Of a stretch of 64,000 nucleotides of DNA, positions 1 to 11,252 are shown piece by piece. Source of the DNA: Pseudoscleropodium purum (lineage: Eukaryota > Streptophyta > Bryopsida > Hypnales > Brachytheciaceae); NCBI GenBank assembly GCA_963969395.1, contig OZ017804.1, positions 5,952,001 to 6,016,000 on the forward strand. Reading direction: 5' to 3'. The notes beneath the pieces are model-generated. The model was not told the DNA's origin, did no database searches, and worked only from the letters and a program-made list of their open reading frames with translations. Within the stretch, counting starts at the first letter, position 1, and each line of letters begins with the position of its first letter. The position numbers were made by a program, and so were the translations under genes.

Positions 1-799
1 TCAATACTATAGCATTACAATACTTCAAACTATATTTTATTACATTAATTTTTTTTTTAAAACAACCAACCACTACCACTACTTTTTCAATGATGATACA
101 TCTCAAACAATAGATACTTGTGTATATTTTCTTAAGGCAAACATACAAAAAATTGTCAAAATAAGCAATTCAACATAGTTAGGGGTACTTTTTTCAAGAA
201 TAAAACCATTTTGTAGTATTAACAATTGGAAATCATGAATTTAAAATAAAAATGAATTTTGGACAAGACATGTAATCACTATGAATTTTCAAAGTACAAT
301 CTCCCTAAGTCATTGAAACCGTTACAAAACCTAGTCATGATACCAAAATTTTAAAAATCAATAGTCAATCAATTGCAATTAAGTATAGGAGGACACTTAC
401 AATCAAAGCCTATTTGCTAGAAATGCATACAGGGATAATTTGGAGTGTTTCCAATTCAAACTAGAAATCAATGTAACATTATAAGACAATCACTTTCATA
501 ATTCATATTCAAAATCAAGTTCTTCAAGTCCTCTAGAAGTGCTCAATGGAGCCTCTTTCCTAACCAAGGTATGCAATTTTTGTGTCACTCATGATGCCCC
601 TCTGAACATCAAGTAGGGCCCAAGATGAAGGAACTACAAATTTTATACCCAACTCTAAATTAGGATGGATGTTATTTTTCTCTCTCTTTTGGAACGAACT
701 TCTATATTTGGAAGGCCTCTTTGTAGCAACCTCCATTTGAACTCCTATTGCAACTTGCAAGCCTTTTTAGTTCAAGCTAATATTAGGGATATTTTTTAA

Positions 800-1050
800 C
801 TTTTAGTTTTACTTGATCCATTTTCCTTTTTAATTCCTAGATTGAACCATTTTTTCAATTACTCCATCCAATCATTTCCTCTATTTTTTTTTACTCCAAA
901 TTGGAAAAAAAATTATAGATTTTTATTGAGTGATTTTTTTCCCCAATATTTTCCAAATTGCTACCAATTTTTTTCCCTCAAAATTCCACCAGCTATTTAC
1001 CTTTGAACTAGCCGCCGTTTTTTCCCCAAACTTCTTCTTCTTCCGAGTTG
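800..1050 (+). repeat. Dispersed repeat G, copy 1
   Basis: The shared core runs from TTTCCTTTTTAATTC and ATTGAACC, through TTTTTTCAA and CTCTATTTTT, to TTTTTTCCC. Other copies are at 3,370-3,560 (+), 15,825-15,940 (-) and 46,480-46,690 (+). Bases 1-799 show only AT-rich DNA with no supported gene. Confidence 0.6.
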
Positions 1051-2159
1051 CCGACATTTTTTCATCCCATTATTAAGTTATCATCCCTTCCCCCCCCACT
1101 CATCTGCACAGAATCAAGTAAATGGCACAAAGATCTGCTGTACAGAGACTGAGATACACACTCCCTGGAAAAGTATTAATTCAAAGGCTGACGGAGAGTA
1201 AGTACCTTACCTCACCTTCTGCAGTATTATATAAATAGTAATATTCGGAGTAGGGGGGGGGGATCTCTCATCCGTGGACGGACAGAATCTGTCCAACAGA
1301 ACGAACAGGACTCAGTCTCCAACTGAACGATCTCGGATGAATGAAATTCATCCATCCATTGTGGAGTAGCCTTCGTGGAGGTGCAACTACTAAACGTAAC
1401 TTACTACTGGGGCAGAGTAGTCAATGATGCCTACTCTAGTCTACTCTAGTCTACACCTAGCCTAGCCTAGTCTACTCTAGTCTAGATTCAGTGGGACTGA
1501 AGATCTTTGCAGATTTTGTGGCAAGAGTGTAAAAGTTCTGTCTCATGTCAAAAAAGTGCAGATGATCTGGCTGGGCCGTTTCTTTTCACCAACTCCTCCG
1601 TGTTGAAAAAGTTTGAAATTTTATTGGTTACCACCCCACCCTACCCTCGTTGGGCTTTCAATTAATTTTTTTTTTTTTTTTCCTAAGCTTTTTGAGAAAG
1701 TGCTGGGATGGTAACGATTCCTTTCAAATCTAGAGAAGGGACGTGTCTATACAGTTGTTCATCTTTTGGAATACCGAAAAATGCCTTTCGGTTATATTCA
1801 TGCACTTTTTAGAAGCTAGATTGGCTGACTTCATTCACATTGTGAATAGAAATGGAAAAAATTTATGGTGAAAAAAAAAGAAAAGAATATTGTACTTTCA
1901 TTTGGTGAAAAGTAGAGATTTGTTTAAGAAAGTGTGGAGTGTGGCCTCATGGTGGTTTGAAAAAACGCTGAGGTTGTTTATCATGGAAAGGAAAATTTGG
2001 AGTTTGTATTTGAAATTTGGGTATCCCAATTAGTGAAGAGTGATTAGGAAATATAATAGGGGGTAATGTTTTGACTTTGAGACCTAATTCTTCCAATTGA
2101 ATCAATCCTATAGAAGATTTAGTTGTAGAAACAATTAACTCCTTAAGGACTAAGTGTCC
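1051..2159. other. Gene-free stretch with CTAGT microsatellite
   Basis: Nothing coding is visible. A short imperfect run of CTCTAGTCTA-type units lies at about 1,432-1,487, and homopolymer G and T runs lie near 1,253 and 1,668. Confidence 0.5.
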
Positions 2160-2930
2160 CTTTTACAAGACAAATGAAAGTTCGGAAAGGTTCATATGAT
2201 TTCAATTTTGGCATGATTTTTTGAAAACTTCTAACTTGAAGATAGGAAAATAGATTTGATTTATGGAAATATAATTTTCAATCCAATCAATGCCAATGAA
2301 CAAATGTTATGCCATATTGAGCTCGAAATGTTCAATCTTAAGTAACAAAATAAATCACAATCATTCAAAATAAGTTTGTTGTAATTTTGTTTCAAATATT
2401 ATACATTTTGGTCTACATGGAAAGATTCAAGTTATGAAAAGTCTTGTTCATCTTCTTCAAAATATAACTAACAATAGGATTTGTTTTAATCTCAAATTTC
2501 ACAATATAAAAAAAGTTGATATGGTTTAGTTTGATGGTTAGAGCAATCTCCTTGTTGGCATTAGTATGTTCCAATTCCATCTTAGAACTATCAATGATTT
2601 GCTTTTTCCTTTTATCTTATACCTTATTCTAAGAAATTATTTCTTCAAAAATGAAAATCTAATTGTTTTTTTGAATTTTTACCCAAATCCACTACCCAAT
2701 TCTTTAATATACATTTAAAAAATTCCAAATCAACATTGCAAAAAATTGAAATTAAGAGAAAATTCAAAGCCATGTAATCTAATTATGCAAGGTGCAAGAA
2801 AAAACATTATTTTTAACCCTAATGCAATTATCTTGCAGTCTAAGCGGTCAAATTTTCAAATTTTTTTGTATGCATCCTAATACTAGTCTTGTAAAAGGAC
2901 CTACAATTAGATATACAAGAAAAAATAATT
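2160..2930 (+). repeat. Large dispersed repeat R1, copy 1 (lacks element A)
   Basis: The sequence is collinear with 6,330-7,850 except for the 716-bp element A and small indels. Shared marks include TCAATTTTG then CATGATTTT at the left, GGATTTGTT in the middle, and AATCTAATTATGCA/AATCTAGTCACACA-type sequence at the right. The gap falls near 2,315, giving a paralogous empty site. It contains the tRNA-like segment at 2,526-2,585. Confidence 0.65.
2526..2585 (+). repeat. tRNA-like segment, possible SINE head
   Basis: TAGTTTGATGGTTAGAGCA closely follows the D-arm/A-box pattern of plant tRNAs, and TGTTCCAATTCC about 30 bases later resembles a decayed B box. The acceptor stem does not close, so this is not a working tRNA. 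The second R1 copy (about 7,440-7,490) keeps only a weaker version. Confidence 0.45.
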
Positions 2931-3369
2931 TTACAAAAGATTTTATCTTTGCAATGCACTTTGCTCACATGTCTTTAGAAAGAAGAGCATGTTTTGAACA
3001 AGGAGTTTGGATTAATTGAGAATACAAAAATTGACAAGGATTGAAGGGGTTTGGTCACATGTGGTAATTAACTTTGATATGTAGTGGAAGGTTATAATTA
3101 TTGTAAGATCTTGTATCCAATACAAAAAACTTGCCTCATTTTTTGGGGGGTCCTTGTCATCAAATATGGCTCTAAATTTGATCAAATGCGGTAAACAATA
3201 TATAACACCTTCTAAAGTGAAAAAAAATCCAAAGCAGAAAACATTGAAGCTCCTACCCCACCCCACCCCAAAATCACTCATAGCATTTCTCTACAAAAAT
3301 CTTTTGCTTTGGATCAAAATATTTTGACTAAAGTATTTTCATACCATATGTAATAGTGCTTGGGGCATC

Positions 3370-3560
3370 TTTTGAGTTTTATCATCTATTTTCCTTTAAT
3401 TTTTGCATTGAACCAATTTTTCAAGTATCCAATGCAATTTTTTCTCTATTTTTTTTAATCCAAATAGAAATTTTGCAGATCTTTTCACTATTTTTTTCCC
3501 AGTGTTTCCAAATTGCATCCAATTTTTTTCCCATTTTTCCATCAACCAACAATGAACTGA
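3370..3560 (+). repeat. Dispersed repeat G, copy 2
   Basis: This copy has GCATTGAACC, TTTTTCAAGTATCCAATGCA and AATAGAAATTTTGCAGAT in the order seen in the 46.5-kb copy. Where that copy has CCGG, this one has CCAA or similar, as expected from decay of methylated cytosines. Confidence 0.65.
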
Positions 3561-4185
3561 CTGGCAATTCTCCCCAAACATTGATATGTTGGATATGGCC
3601 AAGGATGAAAATTGGGGCTCCCAAGTGAGAGGAGCAAGCATGGACCTTTGGGATGATCAACATTGAGTGACTATTTTAACTTTGAAAGGCTATCCAAAAA
3701 CTCAGGGACAATCAGACCCATCATGCAGATGTGAGCGAGTGAGCGAGAGTAGGTCTGAGAGGGGTCCCGGGGGATCTGTCTGGAGATCTTGGTGTGATTT
3801 GGTATGGGGGCCACATTGATCACCCATTGTGGCATGACTTTGGTGCTGCAAAATGAAATGGAATAATAAAGATATAATATTTAAAAAAAAAGTTATCACA
3901 AGGGTTATGAATTCCGGATCCGGGATCCGGGATCTCATCAACCATTTGGGGCAGGTGGGTTCCCAAAAATCTGACATTGGGGCCACAACCAAACAGCCAC
4001 AAACATGGACTGGGTATGTGTCTGCAATTGTTGCAAGTACACGTGCAGGTACAAAACACTCTCCTCCTGGGGACCGGGATGGGGTTACCCTAATGTTCCC
4101 ATGGAGGAAATTGGACGCGATGGAGATCTCAGATGGACGAGGTTAACTTACTTACACGCAAACCTTTTTTTCTATTTCTTTTCTC
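3561..4185. other. Gene-free stretch
   Basis: No supported gene. A palindromic GGATCC/GGGATCC cluster lies at about 3,915-3,935. Several overlapping ORFs on both strands look like chance reading frames. Confidence 0.4.
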
Positions 4186-4886
4186 TTACAAGTTACGGCA
4201 CTGCCATTGCAGGGGGGGACAAATATATCAGAATGCTTTCAATGGGCACTTCAATGAACATTTGCAAAACACAAAGCAAAAAAAACAAAAGAAACGGAAA
4301 ACAAAACAAAACAAAAATATGCTGCTCTAAAATGGTCGGGATGGCTCCCTTTAATGCACACCATTTTTTTTTTTAAATGTTTGGGATGGCAGGAATTATG
4401 TTATTAACTCCTTTATTGGGGGGACAAAGATATCAGAATGCTTTCAATGGGTACTTCATTGAACATTTGCAAAACACAAGAAAAATATTTAAAATATTAA
4501 GAAGAAAAATGGCGGGGATGGCAGGGATTATGCTATTTAACCCCCCTTAATAGTCAATGTTGTTCTGAATTTAACAAATAGTAGAAATTGAATGAGATCT
4601 GAAAAGGGGTTATGTTACATGCAACCTTTGCTTTCCTTTGCTTACGGCACTGTCATCTCATGGGGGACAAATATATGAACGCTTTTATGGGCACTTATGA
4701 AGGTTTGCAAAACAGAAGAAGAAGAAAATAAAAAATAAAACTCTGCTCTTAAATGGCCAGGATGGCAGGAATTACAGTATTAACCCTTGATAGTCAATGT
4801 TCTGAATTAACCAATAATAGAAATTGGACAAGATCTCCGATGACAGGGTTATGTGCAAACTTTTTTTTTCCCCCTTATGGCACTGG
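4186..4886 (+). repeat. Tandem repeat H, copies 1-3 (about 210-260 bp each)
   Basis: Each unit carries GGCACTG, GGGGGACAAATATAT, TTTCAATGGGCACTT, a purine-rich A/G run, AATGGC(C)GGGATGGCAGGAAT, and AATAGTCAATGTTCTGAATT. Units start near 4,190, 4,400 and 4,630. A fourth unit resumes at 5,866 after an insertion. Confidence 0.75.
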
Positions 4887-5856
4887 TGTAGAAGAGGAAT
4901 AATGACCAAATTAGAAGTTATCCTATTATTAGTATAATAAGTTTGTTCCAAGAAGAATTTTAAATAGGGTTCAATAGCTAGTGGATTTTAATCCTAGCAA
5001 GGTTGCACAATTCAAAAGGATTTGCATTAAATTACTTTTGATTTGGCTCACTTTCAATTTGCACCTCAACGAAGGTTAGGAACTTTAACTCTTCGATTGG
5101 CTCTTTCCAACTTAGTAACAATTAGCCTTTAGCTTCATGCCACTAGTGAATTTTTCTCAAACTTACTCCACAAGTACATTGTAGGTGTATCTTACTTCAA
5201 TGTAAGTTGTTCAACCATTTTCACATTTAAATTCTGTAACACAGATAACCAGTTAATTTGCAATTGGACTAATGAAATCAAGCATTCAAATTTAACACAT
5301 TCCCAATTAGGCAATCCAACACAAACATCACACAATACTAGTTGCGCAATGTCCAATTCGGTAATGACTCGTTGCATTATAATCTATTCAAGAAATACAA
5401 ATTTACTTATGCACAACTCCATTCAATTGAAAGCTTCTAAGACACATTCTCACTCATCTATTACACAAACTACTCATCTAATTAGCACTACACATACTTC
5501 AAATCTAACACACTACAACAACAAACACGCAAAATCAAGGAAACACAATCAACTCCAATTGGACTCGTAGTTGCATCACTAGCAATGGATGACAAAGACA
5601 ACTTGATGAACACCTATATACCTCACATGACACCGCTTGAAGGCTCAACTTCCTAATTGGCAACACAACTCCTCAAATGTAACTTCACATGACACACCAA
5701 ATTGGCATTCAATCCCATTCACATTCACAGCTCCAATCCAAATTAGCACCCCAAAATCACCAAAATAGTCATAGTAGTTCACAGTAGACAACTAAAAGTC
5801 AATTTCTACACCTCCTAATAGAAACTAGACTACATCGAAAAATTTTCTTATCTACA
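4887..5856. mobile_element. 970-bp insertion splitting tandem repeat H
   Basis: The tandem array is interrupted exactly at GGCACTGG, and the sequence resumes with ACTACCGCTGG then GGGGGGACAAATATAT. The insert begins TGTAGAAGAG and ends CTTATCTACA. The ends are inverted with 8 of 10 bases matching, and read TG...CA. This fits a small TIR element or a solo LTR. A clean target duplication is not visible, though ACT flanks both sides two bases out on the left. It has no coding capacity and is rich in CAATTGG-like motifs. Confidence 0.5.
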
Positions 5857-5865
5857 ACTACCGCT

Positions 5866-6040
5866 GGTGGGGGGACAAATATATAAACACTTTCAATGGG
5901 CACTTTTGAACATTCGCAAAACACAAGAAAAAAAAAGAAAAAAAGAAAAAAGAAAACTTAGTCTACGTCACAATACCAGTGATGAGTGGCAGGAATTATT
6001 AACCCATAATAGTCAATGTTCTGAATTAACCAATAAAAAT
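5866..6040 (+). repeat. Tandem repeat H, copy 4
   Basis: GGGGGGACAAATATATAAAC, CTTTCAATGGGCACTTTTGA, GTGGCAGGAATTATTAACC and AATAGTCAATGTTCTGAATT occur in the order of the first three units. It is separated from them by the 970-bp insertion. Confidence 0.75.
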
Positions 6041-6329
6041 ATGATGTCATGGATCTGGATTATTAATTATTTGGAATTAAAGCCTAGTTAAACATTGTGT
6101 TTTTTTGAAACAAATGAAATGGAATTCATTGTAATGTTTTCTGTTCTTTTGTTTTTTGAAACAAATGTGACGGACCTTCATTGCAAAGGGCAAGGTACAA
6201 TAGGGGCAACTATAAGTGGCTTGTAGGGAAACAAAAGAACCACCATAATATTGTTATGTTTTGAAAATACTCTTCGGAGCTAGTTCAGGGAGACATCTCA
6301 ATAGCAAAAGTCTCAAAGACTTGGGGCTT

Positions 6330-7850
6330 TTGGGTAGGCCTGTGTGACCTCAATTTTGACATGATTTTCTAAATTTTTTTTGGAAGATAGAAAAACACTT
6401 AAGCTTTGTGGAAACATAGTTCAAAAAAAATTCAATCTATGCCCAAGAGAAAAAGACATGTCATTTTTAACCCTAGAACGCCCAGGGAGCCATTTTGTGG
6501 CTTCAGGATGATTTCAAGTGGTCATAAGAAGACCTCAGCAATAGATTTTTCATCCATTCTTTTTTTTTAATGATCTTGTATGTTGAGTTGCAAAGAATGT
6601 CCAATGGAGTTTTGGGTCTATTTGATGTTTATTTCCATACAATTGAGAAGTAATGAAAAAAAACGGATGGCAAAATTTGCCATTTCAATGTATTTTGGGA
6701 AATTGAGTAAATCTGAAATTTCTCCTTGAAAATGACTTTTTTTGAGTTTAAGTCCACCTAATGAAATGAAGGTTTTCTACTCTAATTTCTACTCCAATTC
6801 GAATTTTGGAAAAATTCGTAAAATTGAATATTTTATTGTAATTTGAACTTCAACTATATTTTTAATGAGAATTATATAATGACATGTAAACTAAATTTAC
6901 ACCATGATGTTTTTCACTGTAATGTACACATATGGTGAAATTTTCAGATTTTTTGAGATAATTTTTTATTTTATATGATTTTTTCTTCACTTTTTCTTCA
7001 AAAATTTGCATAAAAAAAAATTCTCAAAAAAATTTAAAATTTTCATGAAGTATAGAAAACATGTAGCTTCATCCATAAAAAAATAAAAAAATAAATTTTC
7101 ATACACATTTACATACAAAGTGGCAACAAACTAAGTGATGACAATGCTGTATGAAACCAACAGCCATAGGCCTAGGCGTTTCAGGGTTAAGCACAAAATG
7201 AAGCTTGTTGAGCAACAAAATATCCACCATAACTTGAAATAAAAATTTAAAAAGTTTGTTTGTCAAAAATTGTTTTTTTTAACTTGGAAAGCTTTTGATA
7301 ATTCCATTTAGACTAGTGATGTGAAAGTTATCGAGCTTCTTATTTGTAGACAATTACAACATCTATTTAAGAATAAACAAACATATTGGATTTGTTATTT
7401 TAACTCAATTTAAAAATGAATAAGTTTTACGAGGCTTATTGTGCTTGTGTAAACAATAGTACAATTGAGATTAGTGTGTTTCAATCCCACTTTAGAGCTA
7501 TAAATGATTAAGTTTATCCTTCATTTTTCATACCTAGCTTCTTCTATATAATAATTTTTAAAAGGATTAAAAATCAAATGTGTGTTTTTCAAGGGTTCTT
7601 TCTAGACTTTCAATTCAATTCTTCAATATAAATTTTTTAATTTTAAAATATCAAGTGCAAAAATTTGAATCTTAGAAGAATTCAAATCTTATAATCTAGT
7701 CACACAACATATAAGAAGATCCATATTCTTCACTTAAATTCATATATCTTCCAACCTACATGGTCAACGTTTTTGAAATCTATTCTACACATTATTATAT
7801 GAGTCTAGTGCAAAATTCTATAGTTAGATACTCATGTGCAATAGAAATGA
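6330..7850 (+). repeat. Large dispersed repeat R1, copy 2 (carries element A)
   Basis: This is the second copy of 2,160-2,930. Homology runs from about 6,340 to 6,466, stops at element A, and resumes at 7,191 (GCACAAAATGAAGCTTGTTG) to about 7,850. Bases 6,041-6,329 hold nothing else recognisable. Confidence 0.65.
6471..7186 (+). mobile_element. Element A: 716-bp piggyBac-like non-autonomous element
   Basis: TTAA flanks both ends (6,467-6,470 and 7,187-7,190). The left terminus is CCCTAGAACGCCCAGG and the right terminus read inverted is CCCTGAAACGCCTAGG; counting the TTAA, 17 of 20 bases match. TTAA targets and CCCT termini are the hallmark of piggyBac transposons. No ORF of useful length is present. 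The flanking R1 copy without the element supports a discrete insertion. Confidence 0.65.
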
Positions 7851-8034
7851 CAAGTTTGAGAGTTTATTGATGAAAAAAGGCCTTGGGACTTTAGAGGTTA
7901 AGGATTAAGAATTTGTTCATTCAAGATTCCACATCAAAACCACAAGGTAGAAGAAGAAGGTACATGAACTAAAAAAAATACACCCAAGACCAAGAATCCA
8001 AGAACATTGACAAAATGTTAATGTATTTTACATT

Positions 8035-8960
8035 CAAAGATACCAAATCAAGGTTGCTATTTTGTGAGTGTGAAAGCATGAGATTGTGCATTTGTGAGTA
8101 TAAAATTTTTTAAAGACTCCATTTAAAAATTATGATAAAAATTTACTATTTTTAGTAAATTTTAGTACCTATTATCATAAACCTATTACCGTAGACCTAT
8201 TATTGTGGTCCCTTAAACAACCTTGATGTGTTATATATTGTACTTTGCTAGATTTTAAGAAGAAAAAATTTAGTAATCAATTAGGATTCATTTGAAATTG
8301 ATTGAGGTTGTTCCATTTAGATTTAGATTTTTATAATCACTTTCCTATTGTAATTGGACTACCCTTGGTGCCAAGGGCAGCCCCTATCCACAAAAAACAA
8401 AAAGGAATAAGTGAAAAAAAAGAAGGAAAAAAAACAAAAACAAAAATAAACATTGTTTTTGTTTTTGTTTTTCTCTTACAACTAGGGGGGTCCTCTCAAC
8501 ACCAATAGGAGCCCAACTACAAATGGGGAGTGATTGTAATTTATTGTCAATTTTTTTTCTTCTTAAAATCTAAAAAAGTCTAATAAGTAGTACATCAAGA
8601 TGGCAAGTGCTCAATGCTCTTCTCAGCACTTAGAGGTCCCAAGCAACAACAGAAGAGTGATTAACCAAACTACCATGTGATTAAAGATAGAAGAATTCAA
8701 TCCTAGGGAGGTCTCGCAAGAAGACAATGATCAATTAGTCAACCAATTTGGTGTAACTAGGCTCATTCTTTACAAAAAATAATCCCTATCAACCAAATAT
8801 TTTCTTTCAAAATCTTAACAAGTTTGAATATTAGTACATTAAGATAGAAGAATAGGTACCTCCCATTGGCTAAGCTCTTTCCACATATAGTGAATTCCTA
8901 TTAATATTTTTTTTTTCTAAAATCTAAATAAGTCCATTGACTTATAAATCAAGAAGGAAA
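8035..8960 (+). mobile_element. MULE-like element fragment related to 58,601-60,072
   Basis: GGTTGCTATTTTGTGAG at 8,043 matches the terminal repeats of the MULE-like element. ACCTATTATTGTGG (8,196) and TGCTAGATTTTAAGAAG (8,249) also match it. From about 8,587 (CATCAAGATGGCAAG) the match continues in the opposite orientation to its internal part, so the internal order is rearranged. No right terminus or target duplication was found. Confidence 0.55.
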
Positions 8961-9053
8961 TGTCTATACCCTTTCATTGACCCTAAGAAGATCCATGGTG
9001 GAATTGAAACACAATAATTCCAATAAGTGAGATTATTTAGCAAGAAAATTTAA

Positions 9054-9480
9054 CCCTATAAATTAATTTTTTGTGGAAAATTGTGAAATTTCACTAAAAA
9101 ATGAATTCTTCAAATTATTTATTCAAGATGATGCTCAAATTGCCTTCAAATCAAGATTGTCCATAACTTTCTTATCATTTGACCAAATAGAATGAATCAA
9201 AGTTTTACATGTAGACAAAAATATAATACTTCAGGAAAAAGAATCAATTTATTTGGCTTTTTGTCATTTTTTTGTATTGCCAACAAACCCCTATTTTTAG
9301 CTACTTGTATGATAACTTTTGCTCCCAAGCAACGATCGAAATAAAACTTACTTTTCCACAAAGCTAATGCAATTTTTATAGATTTACAAAAGGTTTCAAA
9401 AAGTTATGATGAAATTTGAGATTAAGCAAGTCTAGTAAAGTCCTATTTTGTTACTTATAGGGGCAGTGTGACTTTAGGAG
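9054..9480 (+). mobile_element. Element B: 427-bp TTAA-bounded element
   Basis: TTAA flanks both ends (9,050-9,053; 9,481-9,484). The left terminus is CCCTATAAAT and the right terminus inverted is CTCCTAAAGT. The interior matches element C at 18,880-19,315 (GATTGTCCATAACTTT, AGAATGAATCAAAG, ACATGTAGA). No ORF. Confidence 0.55.
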
Positions 9481-9484
9481 TTAA

Positions 9485-10240
9485 ATGGTCATACAATGTG
9501 TGAATTAGGGATTAATAATTTCTTTTATAGATATTGAATTGCATGTATTGCATAATTGAGTTGAAAGTTTAGGAAGAAGAAATTGAATTTGGCGTTCATC
9601 CCTCGTGAATTTATTAAAGAGTTGTAGATGCAAAGTTATAGAAAAAAAACAAATTTTTAATGGTTTTAAAATAGAATGGACTTGTTAATCCCAATGTTAA
9701 GATTGTTGTAGTATAAAATTTATTTCCTACAAACCTTTTAGGAAAAAAAAGTGTGAAAATTGAATTAAAAAAAAATCTTAGAAGGTATTTTTTTAAGATG
9801 TCTAATTGCTTGGAGAACATGATTCTTTATAATTTTAAAATCATTTATTTAAATGGAATGAATCAAAGGTTTATACAAAGATATAAATAAATTCTTTAAA
9901 AATAAAATGAAGTTATTTTTTATTTTTATTTAATTTCAATTCTATGTCATCAAGGATTCTATGATTAATGGTATATAATTTTTGTTCCCTAGCATCAATC
10001 AAGAATAATACATATTTTAAGTACAAAGATTGATACAAACTAGCTCATACAATCTTTCTTTTAGAAATACTCTTAAGTTGTTTTAAATTCAAGCACATCA
10101 ACATTGTCATTTTCTTAGATTCAAAATCATTCTAAAACATCAAGTTTTTTTGATGTGGACGGCTATGTAGAATATTATAAAGTCTCGGTCACAAAAGAAT
10201 AAATATGTGACCTATTCTAATTTGAAACTCTTATAGTAGG
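9485..10240. other. Gene-free stretch
   Basis: AT-rich DNA. A short motif (AATGGAATGAATCAAAGG near 9,853) echoes elements B and C, suggesting an older relic. No gene seen. Confidence 0.4.
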
Positions 10241-10855
10241 TCAAAGTTGTAAACTAGACTTCCTAGCTTTCATGCTTGTTAGGCCATGTAAAACATTGCC
10301 TAGAGAGTTTGTTGGTAAAAATCTTGTTGAACTTAGAAAAGATTTGTCCTTTAAACCCAACACCATTCCTTGTAAATGACCATGGTAATCTATCACTGGA
10401 CTGCCGAAGTATCCTTCGTGAGCATGGCATGCAATAAATACATTTGGTTTTTTGCCAAATATTTGACCATCCTTGATTCCTAATAAGGTCCCTGATTTCA
10501 TCTTGAAAATATTTGATTCATCATAACCAAAAATATATCCATAGTCTCCATATTGTTGCGAGGGTGAACGTGAAAGAAAACTTTTAGGGTTCTCTTTTGC
10601 TTCCAAAATTGCTACATCCATGTTGGAGTCTACATAAACAACCTCCACACTTTTTTTCACCTCCAAATCATTATCAATACTTGTAATTGCACACCTCTGC
10701 AAACCCTTAACTACATGAGCGCATGTAAAAATCAAAGGATTGGAGGAGAAAAAGAAGCCTGCACCTATAAATGAGCCATCCTCTCGTGAAATGACAACAA
10801 TGCTCTTCTTCACTTGATTGAAAAGTTTCTTTCGAGCTTCATCTCCACTCAACAT
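10241..10855 (-). CDS. Trypsin-fold (Deg/HtrA-like) protein with catalytic Ser replaced by Phe
   Basis: A single-exon ORF of 204 residues. The layout is a trypsin-like peptidase domain: GAGFFF near residues 31-36, FTCAHVV with His47 in the catalytic position, and DSNMDVAIL with Asp80 as the likely acid. The segment that normally reads GxSGGPV reads GYFGSPV at 148-154, so the nucleophile is Phe150. The codon is TTC, one base from the Ser codon TCC. It is therefore probably inactive as a protease, or an old copy that has lost its function. There is no signal peptide and no PDZ domain. The start is the first ATG, followed by a smooth N-terminal helix (residues 5-17). It lies alone in repeat-rich DNA with no introns, so a retrocopy is possible. 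Seen: motifs and substitution. Known: role of the triad in S1 proteases. Inferred: loss of activity. Confidence 0.75.
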   Translation of the reverse strand: MLSGDEARKKLFNQVKKSIVVISREDGSFIGAGFFFSSNPLIFTCAHVVKGLQRCAITSIDNDLEVKKSVEVVYVDSNMDVAILEAKENPKSFLSRSPSQQYGDYGYIFGYDESNIFKMKSGTLLGIKDGQIFGKKPNVFIACHAHEGYFGSPVIDYHGHLQGMVLGLKDKSFLSSTRFLPTNSLGNVLHGLTSMKARKSSLQL

Positions 10856-11252
10856 GGTGTCTTCAATTTGTAAGAGCCCTTGAAATAAAGATGGTTAATC
10901 TACCCTTTAAAGGTTGCCCCAATTATGAATATCCAATTCAAAGTCACCTTATAAACAATTCATTTCTATAACACCTTTTATTAACTAAACATATTGATGT
11001 TTATACACTTTTGCAACAAACCTTCAACGTACATACAACATCCCAAATTGCAACTTGAAAATTTAAACTCTAAAGACTCTATTTATTTATGTCATGTGTC
11101 ATAAAAAAAGAACAATGTAAAAATAACAATAAAACAATGTAACAGTAAAAAAAATGATATAGAAGTATTAGAAAAGACTAAAAATACAAATTTGAATTTT
11201 AATAAAAGCTCAAGAATAAAACAAGATAAACAAAGTAAAAGGCTTTAATTAA

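Noticed and set aside
3012..3281. Minus-strand ORF of 89 codons
   Set aside because: AT-rich, no domain, no splice signals; frame arises from poor stop density in a G-run and A/T-rich tract.
3702..4376. Cluster of overlapping ORFs on both strands
   Set aside because: Both strands and several frames are open at once and cross tandem repeat H, so no one frame is favoured.
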